Origin: Alkaliphilus hydrothermalis
GTDB taxonomy: Bacteria; Bacillota; Clostridia; Peptostreptococcales; Natronincolaceae
DNA length: 64,000 bases
Direction: 5' to 3'
Assembly (NCBI RefSeq): GCF_016908555.1
Contig: NZ_JAFBEE010000001.1
Span: forward strand, 124,001-188,000
The translations under genes and the position numbers were made by a program. Positions 18,063-25,981 of the stretch are shown here, piece after piece; positions within the stretch are counted from its first letter, which is position 1, and the number at the start of each line of letters is the position of its first letter. The notes beneath the pieces were generated by a model. That model was not told the origin of the DNA. It made no database searches and saw nothing but the letters and a program-made list of their open reading frames with translations.

Positions 18063-18805
18063 TAATCAGGATTTTGACATTGTTTCCCCAGATGTTTGAT
18101 GCTACCCTTGGTTCTAGTATTCTTCAAAGGGCTAGGGAAAAGGGGCTACTGGATATAGCCTGTATCAATATACGGGATTATGCTTCAAATAAGCATAAAA
18201 AAGTGGATGACTACCCTTATGGGGGTGGTGCTGGTATGGTGATGACTCCCCAACCAATCTTCGATAGCCATCAAGCGGTTGTTGAGGAATTGAAACTGGA
18301 AAAGAAGCCACGGACAATTTATCTTTCTCCTAAGGGAAGAGTCTTCAATCAAGAAATCGCCCAAGAGCTGGCACAAGAAAAGGAATTAGTATTCCTCTGT
18401 GGACACTATGAGGGAATCGACCAGAGGGTAATTGATGAATTGGTAACGGATGAAATCTCCATTGGTGATTATGTTCTAACAGGTGGAGAAATCCCTGCGA
18501 TGGTGGTGATTGACGCCCTGTCTAGGATGATACCCGGGGTTCTGTCCCAAGAGGAGTCCTATGAAGAGGAATCCTTCTATTCTGGGGTGTTAGAATATCC
18601 CCATTATACCCGTCCAGCGGAATTCCGAGGGTTAAAGGTGCCGGATGTCCTCATGTCTGGAAATCATAAGAATATCGACACATGGAGAAGGAAGAAATCC
18701 CTAGAGATGACTATGGAGAGACGACCTGATTTGATGGAGGGATTACAGCCATCAAAGGCTGATTTAAAGCTGTTGGCGGAACTGAAAAAAGAAAATAAAA
18801 AATAG
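18059..18805 (+). CDS. trmD: tRNA (guanine-37-N1)-methyltransferase TrmD
   Basis: TrmD methylates G37 next to the anticodon, preventing frameshifting. The 248-residue SPOUT enzyme shows DDYPYGGGAGMVM near residue 50 and the knotted SAM site LCGHYEGIDQRV and DYVLTGGEIPAM near 112-145. The C-terminal RRPDLMEG helical domain is present. It starts within the last codon of rimM. An independent promoter then drives rplS. Confidence 0.96.
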   Translation: MIIRILTLFPQMFDATLGSSILQRAREKGLLDIACINIRDYASNKHKKVDDYPYGGGAGMVMTPQPIFDSHQAVVEELKLEKKPRTIYLSPKGRVFNQEIAQELAQEKELVFLCGHYEGIDQRVIDELVTDEISIGDYVLTGGEIPAMVVIDALSRMIPGVLSQEESYEEESFYSGVLEYPHYTRPAEFRGLKVPDVLMSGNHKNIDTWRRKKSLEMTMERRPDLMEGLQPSKADLKLLAELKKENKK

Positions 18806-18817
18806 TATATTCACCTA

Positions 18818-18846
18818 TTGTCTAGTTAAAATAGGTATGATATAAT
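18818..18846 (+). promoter_or_regulatory. SigA promoter for rplS
   Basis: TTGTCT at 18818-18823 and TATAAT at 18841-18846 have a 17-bp spacer. The predicted start near 18853 leaves a leader of about 68 bases before the ribosomal protein gene. Confidence 0.75.
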
Positions 18847-18852
18847 TACAAA

Positions 18853-18920
18853 GGTAATACGGGCGGTCCTCTATGACTATGATAGCATAAGAACGTCTAG
18901 GAAGGAAGGAGGGACAAACT
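18853..18920 (+). promoter_or_regulatory. rplS 5' leader, possible L19 autoregulatory element
   Basis: The leader between the rplS promoter and start codon has short complementary blocks and ends in AAGGAAGGAGGGA. L19 leader RNAs are known in Firmicutes at this position. I cannot match the consensus base by base, so the class is a suggestion based on position, length and GC-richer composition. Confidence 0.4.
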
Positions 18921-19271
18921 ATGGATTTATTAAAAGCGTTTACAAGCGAACAAATTAAGAAGGATTTACCAGAATTTAATACAGGTGATACAGTTAAAGT
19001 TCACGTTAGAATTAAAGAAGGTAACAGAGAGAGAATCCAGATTTTTGAAGGTATCGTTATCAAAAGACAAGGTGGAGGAATCGCTGAAACTTTCACTGTA
19101 AGAAGAATTTCTTACGGTGTAGGTGTAGAAAGAACCTTCCCAGTAAACTCTCCTAAAATTGAGAAGATTGAAGTAGCTAAGCGAGGAAAAGTTAGAAGAG
19201 CTAGAATCTACTACTTAAGAGATAGAATCGGTAAGGCTGCATTCAAGATCAAGGAAAGAAAAAAATATTAA
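18921..19271 (+). CDS. rplS: 50S ribosomal protein L19
   Basis: The 116-residue protein contains [20 protein letters not shown], the [13 protein letters not shown] core and the basic C-terminus of bL19, which lies at the 30S-50S interface. The ribosome-binding site GGAAGGAGGG is very strong. It has its own promoter and is followed by a perfect hairpin terminator, so it forms a single-gene transcript, though read-through from trmD is possible. Confidence 0.97.
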   Translation: MDLLKAFTSEQIKKDLPEFNTGDTVKVHVRIKEGNRERIQIFEGIVIKRQGGGIAETFTVRRISYGVGVERTFPVNSPKIEKIEVAKRGKVRRARIYYLRDRIGKAAFKIKERKKY

Positions 19272-19278
19272 TTTGTTT

Positions 19279-19312
19279 AATAAAGGGACTGCATGCAGTC
19301 CCTTTATTGTAC
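19279..19312 (+). terminator. Rho-independent terminator after rplS
   Basis: A perfect palindrome (AATAAAGGGACTGCA / TGCAGTCCCTTTATT) lies 8 bases after the stop. The T tract is short and is built into the stem. Its 3' edge overlaps the next promoter's -35 box. Confidence 0.75.
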
Positions 19313-19336
19313 TCATTAACCTGTATAATATATAAT
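19307..19336 (+). promoter_or_regulatory. Probable SigA promoter for rbgA
   Basis: TTGTAC at 19307-19312 and TATAAT at 19331-19336 are spaced by 18 bp. The -35 box overlaps the rplS terminator. A leader of about 160 bases follows before rbgA. Confidence 0.55.
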
Positions 19337-19383
19337 AAGGTAATCTTTTAAAAGATAAGATTTTTAATACCTTAATGGGTAAA

Positions 19384-19437
19384 ACATAAGGAGAGATTAT
19401 GACTGCTTCAACATATAAAGTATATAACTCCTTATGT
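19384..19437 (+). repeat. Inverted repeat in the rbgA leader
   Basis: ACATAAGGAG at 19384-19393 and CTCCTTATGT at 19428-19437 are perfect 10-base complements. The left arm contains the ribosome-binding site of a 20-codon ORF, so pairing would hide that site. Confidence 0.7.
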
Positions 19438-19461
19438 ATTATAAAAAACATATATGTTTAA
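19399..19461 (+). CDS. Possible 20-residue leader peptide upstream of rbgA
   Basis: ATG at 19399 follows AAGGAGA with good spacing and opens a 20-codon frame (MTASTYKVYNSLCIIKNIYV) ending in TAA at 19459-19461. It lies within the leader of rbgA, 45 bases before its start. Its ribosome-binding site is in the left arm of a 10-bp inverted repeat whose right arm lies inside the ORF. Translation of the ORF would open the hairpin. I do not recognise the peptide and its reality is uncertain; the frame could be a chance ORF. Confidence 0.35.
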   Translation: MTASTYKVYNSLCIIKNIYV

Positions 19462-19505
19462 AATAGATATACATAAATAGGAATATAGGAAGAGGAGATG
19501 ATGTT

Positions 19506-20492
19506 ATGATGAACATCAACTGGTATCCTGGCCATATGAAGAAAACTCGGGAACTATTAAGGGAGCAGCTAAAGCTAGTAGACGTAGTTTTTGAACTACT
19601 TGATGCTAGACTACCCTTTAGTAGTAAAAACCCTGATATAGACAATATTATCGGTGGAAAACCAAAGGTAGTCATCCTTAACAAGGTGGACTTAGCGGAT
19701 CCAGACCGAACAAATAAGTGGATCGAATACTACAAGGCCCAAAACATTACAGCCATCCCTATTAACACCATAGCAGGTACTGGTCTAAGACAAGTAATGG
19801 CTGAGGGAGAAAGGGCAGTAAAGGATAAAATGGAGGCATGGATTAAAAAGGGTAGAAAACCAAGAGCCGTCAGAATTATGATGGTGGGAATCCCCAACGT
19901 AGGTAAGTCTTCTATTATTAATAGACTGGCAGGAAAAAAGAGTGCCCAAACTGGAGACAGGCCTGGGGTAACAAAGGGAAAGCAATGGATTCGATTAAGG
20001 GGAAATATGGAGCTTTTAGACACTCCCGGTATATTATGGCCTAAATTTGAGGATCAAGAAGTTGCCATCAAGTTAGCCTTTACGGGAGCAATCCGTGATG
20101 AAATTATGGATGTAGAAACTTTGGCTCTACGGTTGATCGAGTACCTTGTAGAACATCATCCAGAAAAGATTAAGGAACGATACAATCTTTCGGGGGAAGC
20201 AGGGACTCCACTTGAGACTATGGAGGAGATGGCAATAAAGCGTGGTTGTATCATTAAACGTGGTGAGGTAGACTATACTAGAATAGCCAATATCGTATTG
20301 GATGAATTCCGTGCGGGGAAAATTGGTAGAATTACATTAGAAAGTCCACAGGAATTAATGGAAGAAAAGCAAGAGAATGAAGGAGAGCAGGATGATCAGC
20401 AATCCGAACAGATGAAGGTACTAAGTCAAGAACAAATGGAAGCTGTAGAAGAAGATGTAAGAGAAGAAATAGAAGATAAGCTAGTAGAGTAG
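19506..20492 (+). CDS. rbgA: Ribosome biogenesis GTPase RbgA (YlqF)
   Basis: RbgA is needed for late assembly of the 50S subunit. The 328-residue protein has the circularly permuted GTPase order: G4 NKVDLAD near residue 59, then G1 GIPNVGKSS near 131 and G3 DTPG near 176. It opens with INWYPGHMKKTRELL, the family start. The C-terminal 40 or so residues are rich in Glu and Gln and extend beyond the usual Bacillus length of about 280. ATG 19506 and ATG 19509 are adjacent; either can serve. The order rplS-rbgA-rnhB is conserved. Confidence 0.95.
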   Translation: MMNINWYPGHMKKTRELLREQLKLVDVVFELLDARLPFSSKNPDIDNIIGGKPKVVILNKVDLADPDRTNKWIEYYKAQNITAIPINTIAGTGLRQVMAEGERAVKDKMEAWIKKGRKPRAVRIMMVGIPNVGKSSIINRLAGKKSAQTGDRPGVTKGKQWIRLRGNMELLDTPGILWPKFEDQEVAIKLAFTGAIRDEIMDVETLALRLIEYLVEHHPEKIKERYNLSGEAGTPLETMEEMAIKRGCIIKRGEVDYTRIANIVLDEFRAGKIGRITLESPQELMEEKQENEGEQDDQQSEQMKVLSQEQMEAVEEDVREEIEDKLVE

Positions 20493-20605
20493 GAAAATCT
20501 TTAGAAAAGCAAATAGATATTTTTGGTCGTATATCCATATGGTGACCCAAGGAAATGTTTGTTGGCTATAATGGATAAAGTATTGATAAAGTGGGGAGCG
20601 AAAAA

Positions 20606-21223
20606 ATGAGTAATCTAGAGTTAGAGCAACAACTATGGGATTTTGGACATGATCTAATTGCCTGCTGTGATGAAGTGGGTAGAGGTTGTCTTTTTGGTAG
20701 TGTTTTAGCAGCATCTGTAATTATGCCAAAGAATTTAATTATTGAAGGTGTGAGGGACTCTAAAAAGCTAAGTGCTAAGAAGAGGGAAACATTATATGAA
20801 ATCATTAAAGAAGAGGCTATTGCCATTGGTGTAGGTACTGTGTCGGCTAGGATTATTGATGAAATTAATATTAAAAATGCCACTAGATTAGCCATGAAGA
20901 AGGCAATCGCAAGTTTAAAGGACAAAGAAGGAAATATCATTACACCGGATTTTCTTTTAATAGATGCTGAGGAAGTGGATTTAAAGACACCTCAGAAAGC
21001 AATCATCAAAGGAGATGATACCAGCCATGGAATTGCCTGTGCTTCAATCGTAGCAAAGGTGATACGGGATAGAATGTGCCTTAAATGGGCGGAGGAATAC
21101 CCCCTGTATGGCATAGAGCAACACAAGGGGTACGGGACTAAGCTCCATAAAGAAGCCTTGATAACTTATGGTCCCAGCGATTTACATAGAAGAAGCTTCT
21201 TAAAGAAGATTATTGCTGTGTAG
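20606..21223 (+). CDS. rnhB: Ribonuclease HII
   Basis: RNase HII removes ribonucleotides from DNA and RNA primers of Okazaki fragments. The 205-residue protein has Asp22-Glu23 in the CDEVGRG motif, DSKKLSAKKRE, and the C-terminal GDDTSHGIACASIVAKVIRD block with the remaining acidic residues. I chose ATG 20606 because the GGGGAGCG site precedes it; an in-frame GTG at 20591 contains part of that site. It meets the yraN reading frame almost end to end. Confidence 0.94.
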   Translation: MSNLELEQQLWDFGHDLIACCDEVGRGCLFGSVLAASVIMPKNLIIEGVRDSKKLSAKKRETLYEIIKEEAIAIGVGTVSARIIDEINIKNATRLAMKKAIASLKDKEGNIITPDFLLIDAEEVDLKTPQKAIIKGDDTSHGIACASIVAKVIRDRMCLKWAEEYPLYGIEQHKGYGTKLHKEALITYGPSDLHRRSFLKKIIAV

Positions 21224-21234
21224 TGGGGATGGTT

Positions 21235-21585
21235 ATGAAAAAGCAATTGGGGGCTTTAGGGGAAGCCAAAAGCTGTGCTTATCTAATTAATGAAGGTTAT
21301 GAAATATTGGACCGCAATTACCGAACTAAATTTGGAGAAATAGATATTGTAGCAAGAAAAGGTGATACCGTTGCCTTTGTGGAGGTTAAAACAAGAAGAT
21401 CCATTGGCTTTGGATTACCTCGCGAAGCTGTAAACACCCGTAAGCAGATAAACTATTATCGACTTGGAGAGTACTATATACAGACCCATCGATATCTAAA
21501 AAGTGTCAGTTATCGCTTCGATGTGATGGAGGTCTACAAGGATGGAGAAGATTTTCGAGTGGAGCATATTGTGAATGCTTTCTAA
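21235..21585 (+). CDS. YraN family protein (UPF0102), endonuclease-like
   Basis: The 116-residue protein starts MKKQLGALGEAKSCAYL and has the restriction-endonuclease-like core FGEIDIVARKGDTVAFVEVKTR, with Asp37, Glu50 and Lys52 as the expected metal-site residues. YraN proteins resemble Holliday-junction resolvases and are commonly encoded beside rnhB; their role is unproven. ATG 21235 is used because GGGGATGG lies before it; ATG 21229 is an alternative. A terminator follows. Confidence 0.88.
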   Translation: MKKQLGALGEAKSCAYLINEGYEILDRNYRTKFGEIDIVARKGDTVAFVEVKTRRSIGFGLPREAVNTRKQINYYRLGEYYIQTHRYLKSVSYRFDVMEVYKDGEDFRVEHIVNAF

Positions 21586-21592
21586 ATATTAC

Positions 21593-21648
21593 AAAAAACC
21601 AGCACCCTTACGTATTTATATACGCTGCGGAGGCTGGTTTTCTTTTTT
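21593..21648 (+). terminator. Terminator after yraN, possibly shared with the opposite-strand aminomutase gene
   Basis: AAAACCAGC and GCTGGTTTT close a 9-bp stem around a loop that contains a smaller hairpin (CGTAT / ATACG), and a T tract follows. Read on the minus strand the same stem ends in a T run, so it can also stop transcription from the convergent gene. Confidence 0.75.
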
Positions 21649-21754
21649 ATTGAATCTAAAGGCTTTTGAACAGGCTAGAGATTATTGTCTTTGAGAGCAA
21701 TCTTTTTGATAGGCCATCAGTACAAGGAAAATATATTTTATGTTGATACTTGGT

Positions 21755-23020
21755 CTATTTCAATATTTCAGCCATAGGCTTAGAAGGCGTGCTTGGATAG
21801 TCGATGACTTCCCCTTCCCAAGTTCTGATTTTCACATAGTCTTTACCGTGGGAAATAAGGTATTGAGGTAGAATGGGAGTTTTACCCTTACCCTTTGGTG
21901 CATTGATAATATAGGTTGGGATAGCCATACCAGAGGTGTAGCCCCTTAAATACTCCATGATTTCAATTCCTTCATTTACTGATGTCTTGAAATGGGTAGT
22001 CCCTAATACCTTCTTAGCATGGAAGATATAGTATGGTCTTACACGACATTTTAATAACTCTTGGTTCATTAATCGCATAACAAACTTGTCGTTGTTAATT
22101 CCATTTAATAATACAGCTTGATTTCCTAAAGGTACACCAATGTTAGATAGTTTATCACAGGCTTCTTTGGCTTCTTTAGTGATTTCTTTAGGATGGTTAA
22201 AATGAGTGTTGATGTATATAGGGCTGTACTTCTTTAGGATGTTTAATAAGTCGTCTGTTATACGTTGAGGCATTGTTACTAGGGTTCTAGTGCCAAGTCG
22301 GATATAATCAACGTGGGGGATGCTGTGGAGCTCTCCTAAAAGCCAGTCTAAAGTGGCATCTGAAAGGGTAAAGGCATCTCCACCAGTTATTAACACATCT
22401 CTAACCTCTGGAGTATTTCTAATATAATCAATAGACTCCTGTAACTCTTCCCTTGGAGTGTGCTGATCTAGAGTTCCAATATTTCGTCTTCTTTGGCAAT
22501 GTCTACAATACATTGCACATTCGTTGGTAACGTTTATGATTAGACGATCTGGATAACGTCTAGTGATTGAACCGGCTGGATTCGTAAATTCCTCCGCCAT
22601 CGGGTCAGTGCTCCCTACAGCCTTTTCGATTTCTACTTTTGTTGGAACAGACATCAATTTGATAGGATCATACTTGTTGTTATCATCGATTAACGATAAG
22701 TAGTAGGGGGATATTGCCCATCTGAATTTCTTGTGAACGCGTTTAACTGCTTTGATTTCATTTTCATCTAATTTGATAATTTGAGCTAATAAGTCAACAT
22801 CGCTAATACGGTTGCTGAGTTGCCACTTCCAATCATTCCAATCCTCCTCAGTTGCATTTAACAGTGATAGGATTTTTTTCTTTTTTTCATCTTGTTTACT
22901 AGTTTCTTCTTCGGATAATCCTCTAGGGATACTGTCTCTTGCTGTTAAAAAATCTTCAATTCTCGATTTTAGCTCATGAGCTCTCTGTAGTGAAATTTCT
23001 CGACTGTTTCTTTCTTCCAT
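21755..23020 (-). CDS. eam: Radical SAM glutamate 2,3-aminomutase (KamA family)
   Basis: This 421-residue protein belongs to the lysine 2,3-aminomutase family, using SAM, a 4Fe-4S cluster and PLP. The cluster motif is CAMYCRHC near residue 168, and RPYYIF and the Lys-PLP region are conserved. The two Asp residues that bind the lysine side chain in LAM (Asp293 and Asp330 of Clostridium subterminale) align with Lys336 (in HAKKVLG) and Asn373 (in INAPKG). The same Lys/Asn pair is reported for C. difficile glutamate 2,3-aminomutase at 332 and 369. The product would be beta-glutamate, a compatible solute. A strong GGAGGAG site precedes ATG at 23020. No ablB acetyltransferase is next to it. The substrate assignment is an inference from these residues. 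Confidence 0.82.
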   Translation of the reverse strand: MEERNSREISLQRAHELKSRIEDFLTARDSIPRGLSEEETSKQDEKKKKILSLLNATEEDWNDWKWQLSNRISDVDLLAQIIKLDENEIKAVKRVHKKFRWAISPYYLSLIDDNNKYDPIKLMSVPTKVEIEKAVGSTDPMAEEFTNPAGSITRRYPDRLIINVTNECAMYCRHCQRRRNIGTLDQHTPREELQESIDYIRNTPEVRDVLITGGDAFTLSDATLDWLLGELHSIPHVDYIRLGTRTLVTMPQRITDDLLNILKKYSPIYINTHFNHPKEITKEAKEACDKLSNIGVPLGNQAVLLNGINNDKFVMRLMNQELLKCRVRPYYIFHAKKVLGTTHFKTSVNEGIEIMEYLRGYTSGMAIPTYIINAPKGKGKTPILPQYLISHGKDYVKIRTWEGEVIDYPSTPSKPMAEILK

Positions 23021-23571
23021 TAAATCTCCTCCTTAAAAAACTATGTTTATCTTAATATAATTTGTGGTAATATAGGATTTGATAAAAAGAACTTAAAAAT
23101 TCCTATTAAAAAAGAACGCAAATAAAACATAGATGATTGTCTATATTTTTGCAAATTTAAGAAAACCAAGAAATTAAAATTGGTTGTGTTTGATATTAAC
23201 TAATATACTAAAAAATAGGTTATAAATGATTGAATGAGATAGTGAAACTTACTTTGCTAACTTTACAAAGGGCTTGTATTACATGCCAGCAAAACTTGAG
23301 ATGTAAGCCTCATAACAATAATTGGAAACCTCATATGAAGGGATATAACCCAGTTTGATTTCATGATTGGAGTCTTTCGTATTAAGAAATTTTATCATAT
23401 ATAAATTAATATGTCAAATTGATGAAAATATACCATAAATTTTTCCATACAAAGGGACTCTGGCACTAGGCGACAAAATAATGTTACGAAATATTAATAA
23501 AAAAGAAGGACAAAAGACCCATTACATAGAACCTAGATTATTACACCTTAAAAATGTTAGGAAGTGGAAGA
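23021..23571. other. Divergent intergenic region between eam and comM
   Basis: This 551-base AT-rich gap separates divergently transcribed genes and should hold both promoters. I see no confident -35/-10 pair. A GC-richer patch at about 23270-23310 has an imperfect inverted repeat (GGCTT...ACAT / ATGTAAGCC). No ORF with a ribosome-binding site, tRNA or known riboswitch motif was recognised. Confidence 0.5.
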
Positions 23572-25098
23572 ATGTTGGCGAAGATTAAGTCCTGTTGTAT
23601 CAATGGACTAGATACAGGAGAAATTGATGTAGAAATAGATTTATCCAACGGGTTGCCTGTTACAAATATTGTAGGGCTACCAGACCAAGAGATAAAAGAA
23701 TCAAAGGAAAGAGTCCGGGCAGCCATCAATAATAGTGAATTTGATTTTCCCCTAAGAAGAATCACCATCAACTTAGCACCAGCCGACACTAAGAAGGTGG
23801 GTACTCATTTTGATTTACCCATAGCCCTGGGAATATTAAAGGCATCAAATCAGTTTAGGGCAGATAATCTTAGTGATACGGTAATCATGGGGGAATTGGC
23901 TTTAGATGGTAAAATCCATAAAATCAATGGGGTATTACCCATGTTGTTATCCATGTATGAAAAGGGGTATAAAAGAGTCATCCTACCCCATCAAAATATA
24001 GAAGAAGCAAAATTAGTAAAGGAAATGGAAAGTATAGGTGTATCAAGCCTAAAGGAAGTAGTGGATTTTCTCAATGGTGATTGCATAATTGAAACGGTGG
24101 TAGGTAAAGAAATAGATTTGCAGGATAGCTTAGATATTTTGGAAGACTTTAAGGATATCAAAGGACAGGATAACTTAAAAAGAGCAATGGAAATTGCCGC
24201 TGCTGGAGGACATAATCTTTTAATGGTGGGGCCTCCGGGGTCAGGTAAGACCATGGCAGCCAGACGATTGCCATCAATATTGCCTAATCTTACCTTTGAG
24301 GAAGCCATCGAAATCACAAAAATATATAGTGTTGCAGGTTTATTAGACCACGGGGAAGGTATGATTAATATAAGACCTTTTCGTTCACCCCATCACACCA
24401 CCTCCACCATAGCTCTAACGGGCGGGGGGAGAATTCCAAAACCTGGTGAAGTCACCTTGAGTCACTATGGAGTATTATTCTTAGATGAATTGCCTGAGTT
24501 TAATAAAACTACATTAGAAGTATTGAGGCAGCCTATAGAGGACGGATATATCAGTATTTCAAGGGTAAATGGTTCCTACGTCTATCCATCTAAATTTATG
24601 TTGGTGGCATCCATGAATCCATGTCCATGTGGATACTATGGCAGCAGGACAGAACAACAGTGTACCTGTAGCCCAAACGAAATTAGAAGATATATCAGTA
24701 AAATTTCTGGACCATTGCTGGATCGAATAGACTTAATCGTGGAAACCTCCGCCGTCACCTATACTGATATGGTCTGCAACCAGAAGTCGGAGGGCTCAAA
24801 GGAAATACGACAAAGGGTGAAGAAGGCAAGGGAATTCCAGTTGGAGCGATATGAAGGGAAAAATGTATTGTCAAATTCCCAGTTAAGTCCATCGGATATA
24901 AAAAAATATTGTAAACTAGATAAAGATGCTGAGGAGCTAATGAAGGTAGCCTATGACCGAATGAAACTCAGTGCAAGGGGTTACAATCGGATCCTAAAGG
25001 TTGCCCGCACCATTGCAGACCTAGACCATCAAGAGGAAATAGCAAGCAATCATGTGGCAGAGGCGTTACAATATCGAAATATGACGCTATTAAAATAA
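23572..25098 (+). CDS. comM: ComM/YifB family Mg-chelatase-like ATPase
   Basis: This 508-residue AAA+ protein has a Lon-protease-like N-terminal domain (about 1-170), Walker A GPPGSGKTMAARRL near residue 222, Walker B LFLDELPEF near 305, and a C-terminal Mg-chelatase helical domain with a Cys cluster (NPCPCGYYGS...QCTC) near 345-365. ComM homologues act as helicases that extend branch migration in natural transformation; in organisms not known to be competent their role is open. I chose ATG 23572, giving MLAKIKSC, over an in-frame ATG at 23554. dprA, another DNA-uptake gene, lies about 4 kb downstream. Confidence 0.9.
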   Translation: MLAKIKSCCINGLDTGEIDVEIDLSNGLPVTNIVGLPDQEIKESKERVRAAINNSEFDFPLRRITINLAPADTKKVGTHFDLPIALGILKASNQFRADNLSDTVIMGELALDGKIHKINGVLPMLLSMYEKGYKRVILPHQNIEEAKLVKEMESIGVSSLKEVVDFLNGDCIIETVVGKEIDLQDSLDILEDFKDIKGQDNLKRAMEIAAAGGHNLLMVGPPGSGKTMAARRLPSILPNLTFEEAIEITKIYSVAGLLDHGEGMINIRPFRSPHHTTSTIALTGGGRIPKPGEVTLSHYGVLFLDELPEFNKTTLEVLRQPIEDGYISISRVNGSYVYPSKFMLVASMNPCPCGYYGSRTEQQCTCSPNEIRRYISKISGPLLDRIDLIVETSAVTYTDMVCNQKSEGSKEIRQRVKKAREFQLERYEGKNVLSNSQLSPSDIKKYCKLDKDAEELMKVAYDRMKLSARGYNRILKVARTIADLDHQEEIASNHVAEALQYRNMTLLK

Positions 25099-25387
25099 TA
25101 GGAGGAATGCTTGGCAACACCCCATTCCCTCCAATGGAACAACCAACCGGGAAAACTAAGTACTTGATGTTGGATGTGGTCATGGGGCATCCATAGTGAT
25201 ATTTCAGACATTAGAGAAGTGTATAACAGGATGTGCTATTGTGAGAGGAAATTTAAAGACAAAAATATCGAGTAGGCTATTAATGCTGATACCATTCGTA
25301 TGATTAGATCGCTTTGGAATACAAACGTTTAACTAATGATGAGACAGAGTGGAAATTGAGGAAAATTATTAGAGGGGGTAAATTCAT
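25099..25387 (+). other. Intergenic region after comM
   Basis: The gap holds an imperfect hairpin (GGAGG-AATG / CATTCCCTCC) right after the comM stop, without a T tract. A 33-codon frame at 25174-25275, read through a TAG, continues to 25332; it may be a relic of a gene but has no ribosome-binding site. Nothing else is recognised. Confidence 0.4.
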
Positions 25388-25888
25388 ATGAAGGTTGAAA
25401 TACTTAAGACTAAGATGGGGATGGGAGTGACGTTTATTCTATTAGTTGGAGCTATAGTTGGTTCATTGAACTTTTATATTGTCTCACCACAAGACGCTGC
25501 AGAAACCATCATAAAAGAGCTCTCTGTAGGAAATGAGGTGTTTGACATCACTGAAGATCAAAAACAGCTAGTCAATCAGGTGATCTTTGGAGTAAATGAG
25601 TACGATTTGCCAAGTCTAGTAATGAAATTTAATAAGTCTGTAGAAATCAGAAAGGGATTATTTCAAAAATTAGATATCGAAGAAGTAGAGACTTCAGGTT
25701 ATGACAAAGATCTTCGTCGCGTAGCCATAAGGGTAAATTTAAAGGATACAGTAGGTGAGGATGGAGTTTTATTAACAAATGAACGAACCTACACTGGTGT
25801 AGTTATGCTGACTCTTCAAAAGGTCAGCATGAGAAAATGGGGAGTGGAAAAGGTTGAGGCAGTCCCATTTAGGGATACAAGCATTTAA
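25388..25888 (+). CDS. Hypothetical membrane-anchored protein
   Basis: I do not recognise this 166-residue protein. It has one hydrophobic segment at about residues 10-31 after a short basic N-terminus, so it is probably anchored with the rest outside the cell. There is no lipobox cysteine and no Cys at all in the exposed part. The C-terminal half looks like alternating beta strands (RVAIRVNLKD, TYTGVVMLTLQKV, KWGVEKVEAV). A strong AGAGGGGG site precedes ATG 25388. It is followed by its own terminator, so it is likely a single-gene unit. Confidence 0.75.
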   Translation: MKVEILKTKMGMGVTFILLVGAIVGSLNFYIVSPQDAAETIIKELSVGNEVFDITEDQKQLVNQVIFGVNEYDLPSLVMKFNKSVEIRKGLFQKLDIEEVETSGYDKDLRRVAIRVNLKDTVGEDGVLLTNERTYTGVVMLTLQKVSMRKWGVEKVEAVPFRDTSI

Positions 25889-25902
25889 AATAACAGGAAT
25901 GC

Positions 25903-25948
25903 AAGGTGGCGGCATAGGCTAGACATCCTACAGTTGTCACCTTTTTTA
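25903..25948 (+). terminator. Rho-independent terminator
   Basis: AAGGTGGCGGC and GTTGTCACCTT form an 11-bp stem with three G-U pairs around a loop, followed by six T residues. It follows the hypothetical membrane protein. Confidence 0.75.
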
Positions 25949-25981
25949 CGTTAATATATAATTATTAGGAGGGCTTATACT

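Noticed and set aside
20542..20572. Promoter before rnhB with TATAAT at 20567-20572
   Set aside because: No acceptable -35 box lies at 16-18 bp; the best candidate is at 19 bp and poor.
21755..23020. Calling the radical SAM enzyme lysine 2,3-aminomutase
   Set aside because: Both lysine-binding Asp positions are changed to the Lys/Asn pair of glutamate 2,3-aminomutase, and no ablB partner is adjacent.
25174..25332. Degraded ORF after comM
   Set aside because: The frame has an in-frame stop and no ribosome-binding site, and I recognise no family; it is mentioned only in the gap entry.
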